Shown piece by piece: positions 26,555 to 37,375 of a stretch of 64,000 nt of DNA (within the stretch, counting starts at the first letter, position 1; every line of letters starts with the position of its first letter). The notes beneath the pieces are model-generated. The model was not told where the DNA came from. It ran no database searches and saw only the letters and a list, made by a program, of their open reading frames with translations. Source of the DNA: Sciurus carolinensis (taxonomy: Eukaryota > Chordata > Mammalia > Rodentia > Sciuridae); contig NC_062224.1 in assembly GCF_902686445.1 (NCBI RefSeq), forward strand, positions 53,691,156 to 53,755,155, read 5' to 3'. The translations under genes were made by a program, and so were the position numbers.

Positions 26555-26690
26555 GATCAATCTTCTTATTTATGTCAACTTCAGTGGGATATTTGTAAAA
26601 GAAACAAGTATATATTCTAAAATATATTCATTCTAAACTTAAATTTTTTTAAATTTTATAAATATATAACTACACACCAGCACATATATA
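26555..26690 (+). repeat. second copy of the 24.9-kb repeat segment
   Basis: 'gatcaat', 'gtcaacttcagtgggatatttgtaa', 'aagaaacaagtatatattctaaaatat' and 'aaattttataaatat' parallel 24885-24965 closely. It is either a second copy of the same LINE tail or a local duplication. Confidence 0.6.
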
Positions 26691-27139
26691 AGTATAAATA
26701 CATGTGTATACATGTATATACACAATACCTAATATCTAAAATCCATCTACTTAAATTAATTTACCATTTACCTAATCTAATAATTGATCATTTAGATTAA
26801 CTTCTTGATCATAAGAAAATGTTTCTTTTGTAAGTTTCTGGTACAATTATTATTGGGAAAGGTCAAGAAATACATTTATTAAAATAATTAGAAAACATTT
26901 TACTATTTTCATTATAAATAGTCATTTAATACTTAATAAATGGTGGTAATGGTTATACAACATTGTGAATGTATTTAATTCCATTGAGAGGTACACATAA
27001 AAATGGTTTAAAACGACATATTACAGAGGCTGGGGATTCCCACAATCTGCTGTCTGCAAGCTGATGTAATTCAGCCTCAGTTTGAAGGCTTGTCAGGGAA
27101 AACAGTGATGTAAATCCCAATCTGAGAGCAGGAATGATG
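26691..27139. other. gene-free DNA with an unnamed old repeat
   Basis: 27020-27130 ('gaggctggggattcccacaatctgctgtctgcaagctg') recalls an ancient LTR/DNA repeat, family not certain. No gene. Confidence 0.35.
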
Positions 27140-28180
27140 GGATATCACTAATATAAACAAATGTATTTAACACAATTACAGGTCAAAATATAAAAGCAGA
27201 AATACTATAAAGGTTATACAAGAAAATATAAAATAATATTCTCATGATTTAATGTTGGCAAATATTGGGTAGGGTACAAAAAGTAATCAATAAAAGAAGA
27301 AAATCTGATAAACTGGACTATATCAAATTAAAAACTGCTCATCAAAGCAATCCTTAAGATAAATAAAGGCAAGTCATTAGTAGAAGAAAATATTCTCAAG
27401 ACAATTATTTGACCAAATAACAAACAAACCTTTATTAACAGAACAAAAAATGTGATAGCAAAAAGGCAACAAATATGGGCATACATTGGAAGAGGCATTT
27501 TACAAAAGAGAAATATGAATGTTCAATAAGTAAAAGAAAATGCCTAACATCATTACTAATTAATAGAACTAATAGAATCCAAATTAAATCCAAATTATAG
27601 AATTAATAGAATCCAAATTAAAACCACAAGAAGTTAGCACTGCACATATACTAGAATGACTGAAATTAAATTATAATAAAAAGTGGACAACAGCAATATG
27701 AGTGAGGATACATTGCTAATGGCTGTGTAAAATTACACAACTATTGTGGAAAATGGGTTTTATAGTTTCTCAAAAATGAGTAATATACCTACCTTATGGC
27801 CTGGTGGAGAAATAAAAATGCATATTCATTAAAGGATATTCTTAGTGTTTTTACTCATAACATTCCCCAAAAGGGACTATCTCACATGTCCATGAGCAGG
27901 AGAATGGAAATTAATAGAATACAATTGCTGCATTCAATGGGATACTACTCTGCATTAAGAAGAGAAAACAAATTCTACTGATACCATCAATAATCCACAA
28001 GAAGCTGAAAGATATGCTGAGAGAAGGAAGTTGATGTAAAAGACTAAAAATTACATTATTAAATTTATATGAATGTTTTGAGAAGACAAAATTATCATGG
28101 TGCAGTAAACCAAGAGTCATTTACTGGAAAAGCAGTGGGTTGGATTGACTGGAATGGGCATGAGAGAACTTTCTGCGGGG
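27140..28180 (+). pseudogene. old L1 (L1ME/L1MC-like) ORF2 end and 3' UTR
   Basis: ORF2-end wording ('gataaactggactatatcaaattaaaaact', 'gaagaggcattttacaaaagag', 'aattaaaaccacaa...actagaatgactgaaatt') is followed by 3' UTR wording ('cacaactattgtggaaaatgg', 'gggatactactctgcattaagaagag', 'agatatgctgagagaaggaag', 'ggcatgagagaactttctgcgggg'). Many stops. Old plus-strand insertion. Confidence 0.78.
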
Positions 28181-28409
28181 AATAGGAAAGTTCTGTACCT
28201 TAATAAGGGTGTTTGCTTCTTGGTGGACTTTCCAATAATGGCCACATAAATATTTCCAATCTCATAAGCTCTTTCAGAATTTTTCTATCACCATTAAGAA
28301 CCAAAACTGAGAAAATGATTTCCCTTCATCCTGCATGGGCTTGAGACTTTCAAGACTAAATCATAAAAATGATAAAGGTATTGGTTTGGCTCTTTCTTAA
28401 GATGATTTT

Positions 28410-28670
28410 CTTTGAACTGATCCCTTATACTGTAAGAGACTCATATGGACAGACTGCAACAAGTAGCATCAACTGCCAGATACGTAAGCAAGCAAGCCTA
28501 GAGATGATTCTGGCCCCTCCCCTTGGAGTCAGACACCCAAGATCAGAGATAAGCTGTATAAGCAATGTCTTGTCTGAATTACTTACTCTCAGAAGCTATG
28601 GTCATAAAAATGATTGTTTCATGCCATTGTGTTTTACAAGTAATTTGTGGACAGCCATAGCGACTTTAAG
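28410..28670 (+). repeat. possible MLT1-type LTR end
   Basis: 'gatcagagataagctgtataagc' and 'aaatgattgtttcatgccattgtgttttacaagtaatttgt' resemble the 3' half of MLT1 LTRs (the polyadenylation region and the terminal 'ggtaatttgttac' segment). Diverged; ends uncertain. Confidence 0.4.
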
Positions 28671-28777
28671 AATCACCTTTCAAAAAAAATTTAAAAAAAG
28701 AAACCCCAGGAAAAAAAAAATCATCTTTCATAATTAATTGCATATATTTATTCTGCATTTAAAAAATTATCTCTTGA

Positions 28778-28972
28778 GCCAGGTGTGGTGGTGCATGCCT
28801 GGTAATCCCAGTGGCTCAGAGGTTGAGGCAGGAGGATCATAAGCCTCAGTAACTCAGTGAGACCCTAAGCAACTTAGAGAGACCCTGTCTCAAAATAAAA
28901 AATAAAAGGCTTGTGGTATGGGTCAGTGGTACAGTGCCCCTGGGTTCAATCCCTATTACCCCTCACTTCCAG
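28778..28972 (+). mobile_element. composite B1+ID SINE (MEN type) with 13-bp TSD
   Basis: B1 half: 'gccaggtgtggtggtgcatgcctgg', 'ggaggatcataagcctcag', 'gagaccctgtctcaaaataaaaaataaaa'. ID half: 'gtatgggtcagtggtacagtgcccctgggttcaatccc'. Perfect direct repeats aattatctcttga at 28765-28777 and 28973-28985 mark the insertion. Confidence 0.93.
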
Positions 28973-29559
28973 AATTATCTCTTGACCACATCAAGAGATA
29001 AATAAGTATATATTTGACTTGTGCATATTTTAGTGTCTATTTTGCTTTCTGAAGGGAACTAGGGCAATCCTTATGTGACAAAACAGTATTGCTATATATT
29101 GTTCCATTCTGTTCTATGCAAAAACCACAAAATCAAAACACCTTAATTTTTTAAAGCAGCAGAATAGTTTGCCAATTTTCTGACATTTTAGTTTTTGCTT
29201 AGGTGGTAAATCACTATAAATATATCCTTCATAAACTTGAATCATGCTATAAACATGCCTTTAGAGACGCTATCATAAGGGCAAACATAGGGCATTCAGT
29301 ATAGCTAAAGGTAGTATGAAATGATTTATGCATATGATTGTTTCATAAAACAATGGGACCATGGCAGGTAGTAATTTAGACATTAACTCTGAGTATAATT
29401 ATATCAAGCAAATGGAATGGTTCTGAAAAATACACCATTGAAGAGTGGTACTTTGTTAAGTCTGAAAGCTGTCTAAATTTGCAAAATTGTGCAACATTAT
29501 AAAGAAGGACTAAATTCAGAGATTGTGCATCTGGTTTTCCATGTGAGAAGAAGTAATAC

Positions 29560-29640
29560 ATTTATTTTTAATTTTTCAGAGTGCCTCACACATGCTAAGG
29601 AAGTGCTCTACTACTGAGCTGAGTTATATCTAACCCTTAA
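29560..29640 (-). mobile_element. ID-type SINE fragment, antisense
   Basis: 'gtgcctcacacatgctaaggaagtgctctactactgagctgag' is the reversed box-A half of an ID element; the B-box half is missing. Confidence 0.65.
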
Positions 29641-30425
29641 ACTCTAACTTTTAAATGAAACCATTTATAGTATTTTGTCTTTTAACTTATTTGAATCTAA
29701 AATTTCTCTATAAAACTATGAGAATGAAACAAAAGTTTACTATAAAAATGTTTTTAATTCTAAACTTATTTTAAGACCTGTAAGGCAGCGGTAGATTTTG
29801 GAACTTTAACAACAGAATGAGATTTGGGGTTTTCCCATTTGTTAGTGTTGAATCACCAAAACATAAAATAGAAATTCTACTGAATTTATATATTTTTCAT
29901 GTAATTTCCACAGCAGAGAGGCTACCTTTGGACTTGCTGATAGTTTAAAGTAATTTTAATTCTAGATTGGAAAAACTGAGAGCAAGTTGTTGCTGTATTC
30001 TATATTTGATAGATTAGATTGAGTTTGGAGGTCCTGAATTAAGTAAAGTTTGACTTTGGATATGAATCTGGTCTTGTTAGTCTTGCTGACACAGCAAACA
30101 GAAAGAATAGAGGGAAATTCAATGTTCCTTAAGGACACACACACACACACGCACTTCAGCAGAAATCAGAAATGCAGACTCACACTAGGATCTGTGGAGA
30201 ATACAGCTTGCTCTCATGTCACAGGAAGGAAATTCTATTTTACCAGGAATGCAAGTTTGTTGAAATATGCAACTTGCTCTTTTCTCCTACAAAACAGCAA
30301 CAGTAATCAACAGTTTCCAACTAGGGAGCTGATGTTTGCTGTATTGGCTTTCAGTTTTGTCATTCTCTAGTCCCTGTCCCACACTGGGACTACTTTTACA
30401 AAGGTTTTACTGATCCAGGGATATT

Positions 30426-30431
30426 CTCTAC
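30426..30431. repeat. 6-bp proviral target duplication, left
   Basis: ctctac directly before the 5' LTR, repeated at 37661-37666 after the 3' LTR. Six bases is the duplication length of ERVK/IAP-class integrases. Confidence 0.93.
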
Positions 30432-30714
30432 TGTGGCAAGCCGCCTCGCCACCATGATAAGATGGCGCTGGTTTCCTGAAGTGCTTTCTAGGTAAACAAG
30501 CCCATATTTGGTTGAGCCAACTGTTGCAAATGGGAGCACCTATGAACATAGGCCAAGTGGCAGGAGTAGATTGGCTATTGCAGGAGTATAAAAGTGTATG
30601 AATTCGGCTCAAGAGAGAGAAGAAGAAAAACCATGGTTTTATACAATAAGGTCCTTATTAATTGCTGAAGGAAGATTCCTGTGTCGTGCTTTCTTGCGGG
30701 CGAGGGACACGACA
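30432..30714 (+). repeat. 5' LTR of the IAP-like provirus
   Basis: 283 bp, TG...CA ends (tgtggcaagccgcctcgcc...gggacacgaca). It contains AAGATGGCG (30461-30469, a YY1-type motif), a TATA box TATAAAAG at 30587-30594 and a variant polyadenylation signal near 'caataagg' (about 30643-30650). The promoter drives plus-strand transcription of the provirus. Confidence 0.93.
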
Positions 30715-30716
30715 AG

Positions 30717-30734
30717 TGGTGCCGAAACCCGGGA
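30717..30734 (+). promoter_or_regulatory. primer-binding site, tRNA-Phe type
   Basis: tggtgccgaaacccggga starts two bases after the LTR and is complementary to the 3' end of tRNA-Phe, the primer used by rodent IAP elements. It places the element in the class II (ERVK) group. Confidence 0.92.
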
Positions 30735-30779
30735 GTCAGAACTTTCAGTGGTCAGGGGGTGCACCGGTGAATACCACAG

Positions 30780-30786
30780 GTAAGTG
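30780..30786 (+). promoter_or_regulatory. probable major splice donor in the leader
   Basis: CACAG|GTAAGTG is a near-consensus 5' splice site at the position where retroviral leaders carry their major donor, before gag. Use in vivo is inferred. Confidence 0.6.
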
Positions 30787-30817
30787 TGGCGCTCCTCTAT
30801 AGATAAGAGAGAGCGGT

Positions 30818-30928
30818 AACCGACTTTGCATAGTCGGTCAGCAAAGATAAATACAACCGACTTTGCGTAGTCGGTCAGCAAAGATAAATATAACCGACTT
30901 TGCGTGGTCGGTCAACAAAGAGAAATAT
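30818..30928 (+). repeat. three 37-bp tandem units, each a stem-loop, in the proviral leader
   Basis: Units begin at 30818, 30855 and 30892 (exact 37-bp period), each starting aaccgactttgc. Within each unit CCGACT and AGTCGG (30820-25 with 30832-37 in unit 1) can pair around a 6-nt loop. In unit 3 the pair becomes CCGACT/GGTCGG, which keeps a U-G wobble in RNA. The position between splice donor and gag is where packaging or dimerisation signals lie in retroviruses; that role here is inference. Confidence 0.85.
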
Positions 30929-30973
30929 CTTGTTTTCGCTTTCATTCTGCTTGCTCAGAACGCTGCTTTCATT

Positions 30974-32404
30974 ATGGGCAATTCTCCATCTAGTTCATTA
31001 GTACAGTCTTTAGATTTTTTGTTGCGCTCCAAAGAGCTCAAGGTCAAACGCAGTACTTTGGAAACATTCCTTGTAAGAATTGATAAAGCAGCCCCATGGT
31101 TTGCTGTCTCCGAAGCTTGACTCCTGCCAGCTGGGATAAGTTGGAAAAAGATTTGGATTTCCTTCAGGAGCAGGGACAATGGAGAAAGGGGTGATACCAC
31201 TATGGAAATTAATAAAAGGATGTATTCTTGATGGTAGATGTCAGGAAGCTATTCATAAAGGACAGGAAGTTCTTGAACAACTACATGAGGAGAAGTCTGA
31301 GGATTCTATGAGTACTTCCAGTAAACATAGTGCAGGAGAGCAGGTTTATGGAGCTATTCCAAAGAGGAGACTATACCCAGATTTAAAAGCCCTTAGAACA
31401 CCAGAAGAAACAGGGGAGTCAGAATCAGACGGTGATGAGGAAGTGAAAGAGCTAATGCAGCACTTACGGAAGGTGAAGATAAAAGAAGGGGGAACTAAGA
31501 GGCAAAAAGATTTTAGACAGAAGGACTATGAGGAAGAACAGAAGCCAACTCTAGCCTATGATCCTCCCCCATATGTGGGAGGGGTTCCAGGCACAGGTAG
31601 AACTTTTAACTCTGCAGCTTGGAGGGCTGCCCATGTAGAGTTGGGGTTTGGCCTGTCCTGTATTCCAGGATAATGATGGGGGAAGACATCAGGAACCCAT
31701 AGAATTTAAAACGATAAAAAATATAGCAGATCTGTCCGCACTTATGGTGTGGATGCTGCTTTTACTATCGCCCAAATAGAGGGCTCAATAGATTCTGCAT
31801 GACCCCCTCGGAGTGGGCCAGTTTAGTGAAAGCTTGTGTTTCCCCAGGTAAATATTTAGACTGGAGAGCCTTCGTGTTAGAGGGGGCCAATGAACAGGCT
31901 GCACACAACCAAGCTATGGGCAAACCTGCCTGGGATGTGGATATGCTTCTGGGGCAGGGTAGATTTGGCAAATCTACAAACAGGCTTTCCATTAGAGGTT
32001 TATGAACAAATTGATAAGATCTGCATTGCTGCCTGGAAAGCACTTCCTAATAAAGGAGAAGTGCGAGGTAACTTAACAAAAATTGTCCAAGGCCCACAGA
32101 AGCTTTTTCAGATTTCGTGGCTAGAATGGTAGATACAGCAGGGAAGATCTTCAGGGATGCTGATGTAGCTATGCCTTTAATTAAACAATTAGTATATGAA
32201 CAATGTACAAGAGAATGCAGAAATGTTATTAATCCATTTAAAAACAAAGACATAGAGGCATGGATGAAAGCTTGTAGAGAAATAGGTGGCCCATTAACAA
32301 ATGCAGGCTTAGTCACTGCCTTCCTTCGCATGGAAGGACTATTAAAGGCTTTATTAAAGGCTAATGGAGCACCTTTAGAGGTTTCCTCAGCTAGGAAGTT
32401 TTAA
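30974..32404 (+). pseudogene. retroviral gag (matrix-capsid) pseudogene
   Basis: The start at 30974 is chosen because it begins MGNS with a glycine at position 2 (myristoylation signal) about 50 bases after the leader repeats. The matrix frame hits a stop at 31118-31120 after 48 codons. Gag sequence then resumes in other frames: an acidic linker and a PPPY late-domain motif (31563-31574), capsid sequence from about 31700, and the major homology region near 32085-32130, which is split by a missing base. Frames end at 32404. The capsid-type region is present, but no CCHC nucleocapsid knuckles or protease follow. At least one in-frame stop and several frameshifts prevent a full-length product. 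Relationship to betaretroviral/IAP gag is judged from these motifs and the primer-binding site. Confidence 0.85.
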
Positions 32405-35400
32405 AAACTGTAAGAAGACAAAGCCCCTTGGTTTTAGATAAGGGCTTGTTGGATCAAGAGAAACTATCACAAGAGACAGAAAAAGGCCCCCGTCCTGATC
32501 CCTTCCACGTAGCTCCATGGCCACCTAGGGAGGGAACACCCGTGTCCTTGAAGCAGTCCTCCCCCTAGGCAGAGAGCTCAGCAGCTCCATTCCTCAAAAG
32601 TAGTAAGAAATAATGTTTTGTGATTTTCTGCATTCAAACCTAACCTGATTTCTCAACCAGAAAGAAAAAGGGTTAAGTCCTGGGTGATCCTCCCTCCCCC
32701 CTGCCTGGCCTTGCTGAAGCCTGCATTGGAATGTAAACTGCAACAGTCTCAGCGGGAAAGAGGGGTAACCTGAAGATAAGAAAAGAAAACAAAAGGGTGT
32801 CTGTTTTAAACTTCTGGTTGCTACACAGAACTAACCCATTTCCAGGATTCTTGTTTTGTTTTGTTTTTCTTTAATGCTGTATTTTTGAGCACATAATTTT
32901 CATCCTGCATACCTAGGTTAATGATTTTTTTTTCTTTTTGATCAGTTCTATTTTTTATTCAAATAATGTTTTTAAACATCTGTTACATTGCAATGGAGAT
33001 TCACCTATAAAGTTACAATGCCTTTGATTTTGTGTTATTTGTATGTCGTGCTGTCTGGTGTCATGTTTTGTCTGTATCAAAACTGAGCGCTCCTAAAATT
33101 AAAATTTAAAAATGGATCCAAATACTTTTATTCACATGATTTAAAAGGGTTCAATTTAAATTGAGTAAACTAATAAAAGTAAAATGTCTTTAAAAATACT
33201 TGCAAGTCTCTAGGTGGTCAAACTAATGGAATGTTGATGTTAAACAATGTCTAATATCAATTGTTTCTAGGACTTTTCTTCAACAGGAAAGAGACAGCAA
33301 ATACTGTTCAGGACACCTGCCTGCTTTCTTGGTTTTTACAAAATAAGTGAATTAGAGTTAACATATATGGGATTACTCAAATGTGTTTGTAGAGACATCT
33401 GATAATTTACAAAGTTAAAATGCTAATTGTTAACTAACATCAAGTACTCTTAACTCCTTAAATTCCATGGAGTATCATACTTAAACATTATTGGTGTTTC
33501 ATAGGTTGGTAAATAAAAAGGGTTTAAACTTGCTTTGTGTCATCACTAAACTAAAAACAAGGTTACTAAGAGTTATGTCTTAACAAGTACAATTCTATAT
33601 ACAAAGGGTTCTAAAGGTTTCAACTATGTTTCAATTAGAGTACTATAAACAACAAAATATTTAAGCTTATTAAAATAAAGCAATTTATCTAAATTCAAAA
33701 ATTTCATAAGAGTTGTTTCAGAATGTGAACAAAAAGGGGTCAACAGATAGGAAAGAGAAAATAAAAGGGTCTGGGTATGGAAATATATTTAGTAAAAGGG
33801 AAAAGGAAATGTTTCTGGGTAAGAAAGTGCTTGTGTGATGAAATACATGAGGGTCTAAGTAAGTGCTAAGAAAGTCTATGTAAGTAAAGGGCAAGTTTCA
33901 ACATGTTTGTGTGAAACTGAGTTGGTTGTATATATGTGAGACAGCTAAAGCTATTAAAGGTTTTTCCTAAGGTGAAATACTAATGTTCTGATATAAATCA
34001 AAGTTTAATCTACATGGTAAAATGACATGGTAAAATGACAAGGATTTCTTAAAAACACTGATTTACTCTTAACTTTGTGTCTATTAAGTTTTATTCTTTA
34101 GAACAATTAGTCTTAAAAATTGGGGTGTATACAATTATGGTTAAACAACTGTTAAAGTATTGTACTGTGTTACAGAGTCTACATTTTTCTTAAGAAACTA
34201 AATTTGGTAAAAAAAAAGTGTCAAGGTAATTGTAAAATGGTCACTAGTTGTATATTAAATGTGTTCATATTTTTCAGGTATACAAGTTTTTAAAGCAGGG
34301 AATTTATCAAGCTGCTATTCTCCAGATTAAACTTGTCTGTAATGGTAATCTTAAACATATAAAGAGTAAATTTTAATTGGGGATTTATTTCTATCATTTA
34401 ATGTTCTATTATAGGACCTGCTATCAATGGGGTATGTGTAAAATTTGTTACTTTTTACATTGAGATAAAGAACTTCAAATATAAATGTATTTATAAAAGT
34501 TAGAGCCTGACTTGTTTAAAGGTTAATTTTGTGAAACATAAAGGTATTTTGCCACTTTATCACACAAAAGGAGAGTTACAAACTCTCTCAGCCTTTCTTT
34601 AATTCATGTTTTAGATACAATGTTAAATTGTGTTAAGTATAAAGTTTATATAGACTCAGGAAACAGTATATGTAGACTACTTAATGATATTTAAGGAGGA
34701 AACAAAGATCAACATCAAAATTAGAACACTTAAGATCTGTAAAGAGTCATGCCTTACCTGAGATAAGGCTCTGCCTCCCACCTTACTGCATGTTAGAGTG
34801 ACTCCAAAATAAGTCAGACTTTAGCTTATTTAAAGTTATAATCAAAAGATTGGTTTTTGTTGTAAAATTACTATGATCTCAAGTAGGGAATATAATGTGG
34901 TTCTCAGTCAAAATTCAAGATAGCTATTATACAAGCAGAATATATTTTTACTCTTGCTAATTTCATTTTGTAAACTGTTACCTGTTAATGTTTTGCAGAA
35001 GTAGCTGCTTCAAGAACACGCAACCTAGGTAACTTATGATAATAAGTCATCACCTATAGAACAGATAGTGGTAACTTCCAGAAGTAATGCAGACTCCAGT
35101 TAGATAATAGGGTAAATAACTGTAAAGTTATGGACATTAAAGTTAAAGCCCAGTACTCTTACTTTATGACTGGTGAAACTGGCTTGCTGGATGATTAAGA
35201 TCAAACTTAGAGATTGGAATTAAATACAGAAGGCAAGATAGGCCAGTATTTGGATCTTTTGCCCTCAGTCAGCCTGAACCCAGGGAATAAGAGGACTTCT
35301 CTAAGGAGCGCTGCAACTCTGTGTCACACAACCTCCTGATCAAGGAGATTGTTGAGACTAGAGGATGAAAAAATCGCTCAGTGCATCTGCTGCAGAGGAG

Positions 35401-36338
35401 GGTCATGAAAAAAGGGAGACATCCCTTAATGCTTCCAAAGGAAGTCACCTCATCAAGGAGACCCTGCCTAACCAATGGCACTGGTGGAGCTAAAAAGCTG
35501 CCCTTAAGTTCTCTACAAGTGGCCCCTGTGGGAACTCAGCTGACTCTTTTACAAGACAGGAACCAGGTCAATTTGACCAACTTGATCTTGGACACCCAGC
35601 AAAACAGTTAAAACCAAATATAACCATTTTGGGCATTTAAAAAAATAATAGTTAAATGTAACTTAAGATGTACACTTGTGCCAGAGTCAGAAGTTTTTAG
35701 TCAGTTTAAGGCCTGCAGACCTTCCTAAGCTACACAGGTAGACTTAATCTATGTTTGCTCGTATGATTACCTAGCCCTAAGTAACAGAAGTATAGAGCTC
35801 TCTACTAAACACAGTTTATACCAATAAAGGGATATTTTACAAAATCAGATGACTTAAGTAGCTTAACTATATTTTCTGGGGACATCTATGACATTAAGAG
35901 TTAAATGTTGTGTTTACATTCCTGATAACCTGGACAATGTTAAAGTTCCCAAATAAAGGCCTTGTCCTCTCCAGCCTTTTGCTAGGCCTAGTTATGGGAA
36001 CAATTTCTCAGTTCTTCCACCTCCTGGTGAGAGATTGACTTCTGTCATTTTCATGATACTCAGTAGAATGTTCCAGATGCTGCAACATTTACTTTTTACT
36101 AATCTCATTTCAGTACTCATGTCTTTTTGTTCTTCTATCATAGAAGCACCCACCCCCAGATGACTTTACAACCTGCTCTTCCCCAACCAGGCTTCTACTT
36201 TGGACCCCTCGATTGACCCAATTTTAAAAAAAAAAGGAACTCCAAACTGCTTGCCCCTCGCTGCCCCCTTTCAGCTTCGAAGCAGCCAGAACGATCGGCG
36301 CCCCCTTTTCCTTTAAGCAGCTGGGAGTTCCTATAGCT
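32405..36338 (+). other. uncharacterised non-coding interior of the provirus
   Basis: About 3.9 kb between gag and the first ERV1-like polypurine tract. 32405-32580 still reads like a proline-rich gag/pro continuation with stops. From about 32600 the DNA turns AT-rich with repeated 'taaa', 'aaaggg' and 'gttaaa' words and no open frame of note. No reverse-transcriptase YxDD motif, integrase zinc finger or envelope motif was seen. It may be a large replaced or captured segment, as in non-autonomous LTR elements of the ETn or VL30 kind (analogy only). Confidence 0.55.
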
Positions 36339-36349
36339 AAAGGGGGGAA
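36339..36349 (+). promoter_or_regulatory. polypurine tract of an ERV1-like segment (first)
   Basis: AAAGGGGGGAA directly followed by TGAAGCC, the polypurine-tract/LTR-start arrangement of gammaretrovirus-like (ERV1) elements. Confidence 0.6.
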
Positions 36350-36908
36350 TGAAGCCAGAATTAAGGACAGGTAGTTAGTGTAGAAATAGGGAATTGGGTC
36401 AATTCGAGGAAATGAAGCCATGAAGCCATCTGCCTTTGGAAGTTGGAGACTGCCCCTGGAAGAATGGAATGTCAAGGATCTGCGGAGCCCACTGATTACC
36501 AAATTTACCTGCCTTTATCAAGGACTGCAAGCAAGGAGATGCTAATTAATGCCCCCTGGGCCCTTACCTGCCTGAATCACCTTAGCCCTCCCCCTGCCCA
36601 TGGTTTCTCACTTAATGCAAAACCAGGTCTAGTCACGTAGGCAGGAAGGAGAGAGAGGTAAGGGGGGAGAGAACTGAAGAACAAAAGAGACTTTAACCTA
36701 TAAAAGATGTAGGGTGCGCTCACTTCTTGGGACTTTTAGAATATCAGCCATGGCCCCCTTCTCCCTGCCGGGAGAAGTCTGTATTATTCCCTTTAAACAA
36801 TCCAGACTATGGTCCTTACTCAACAGTACCAAATGATTAAGCAAACTGATGAATACTCTCCATAACCGAGGCAGGATGGACAAATGGATATAGTATTCTA
36901 TCCATGAT
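36350..36908 (+). repeat. ERV1-like LTR segment A
   Basis: Begins TGAAGCC after a polypurine tract, carries TATAAAAG at 36699-36706 and, downstream, 'cttcttgggacttttagaatatcagcc' and 'tccctgccgggagaagtctgtattattccctttaaa', wording typical of the R/U5 part of ERV1 LTRs. The 3' boundary is unclear; sequence runs into a second polypurine tract. Confidence 0.55.
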
Positions 36909-36925
36909 AAAGAAAAAGGGGGGAA

Positions 36926-37364
36926 TGAAAGGCCCCGCTCCCGTCCTTGACAGATGGGGTCTCCGGGCAACTGCACATTCCTCGGACAAATGTCTCTTGA
37001 CAACCTTGGTAAGCACAGTGGCCCAGCAGTCCTGTTTGTCTTTGAGACAGTTAGCAGCACAGATACCACCCTGCTCTCAACAGCACGCCCTGCCCGGAGG
37101 CCGTTACACTGATAAGCAGGAACCATGAAGATGTCAAGCAAAAATTTGAAAAATAACCTTACCCTTTACGTGACCTATGTGCTGGATTCAAAATAGCCAA
37201 TAAGAAACCTGTTGCTTACCGTGCGCGTGAAACCTGCCCCTTCACCCTATAAAAACCCTGTGCCCCAAAGCCCGGAGAAGGCACCACTCTGGGACTGACG
37301 TTCACTATCTGCCGTTTGTGCACAGTAGGATAGGGCCTCTACCTTCCTGTGTTCATAAAATAAA
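36926..37364 (+). repeat. ERV1-like LTR segment B, truncated at AATAAA
   Basis: Begins TGAAAGGCCCCGC after AAAAAGGGGGGAA (about 36913-36925). It contains 'agccaataagaaacc' (CCAAT-type), TATAAAAA at 37248-37255, a GC-rich start region and AATAAA at 37359-37364. Instead of continuing into U5, the sequence passes directly into the IAP-like polypurine tract, so the segment is cut at its polyadenylation signal. Confidence 0.6.
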
Positions 37365-37375
37365 GAAGGGGGAGC
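37362..37375 (+). promoter_or_regulatory. polypurine tract of the IAP-like provirus
   Basis: AAAGAAGGGGGAGC immediately before the 3' LTR: plus-strand primer site for reverse transcription. It overlaps the end of the AATAAA of ERV1-like segment B. Confidence 0.85.

Noticed and set aside
30818..30928. Regular repeats resembling a small CRISPR array
   Set aside because: The 37-bp units are directly adjacent with no unique spacers, and the context is a mammalian provirus.
35269..35611. Possible env remnant in the provirus
   Set aside because: Open frames of 70-76 codons on both strands carry no fusion peptide, immunosuppressive-region or membrane-anchor pattern.
36698..37141. 147-codon minus-strand open frame
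   Set aside because: Antisense to the ERV1-like LTR segments inside the provirus; no viral or host motif.
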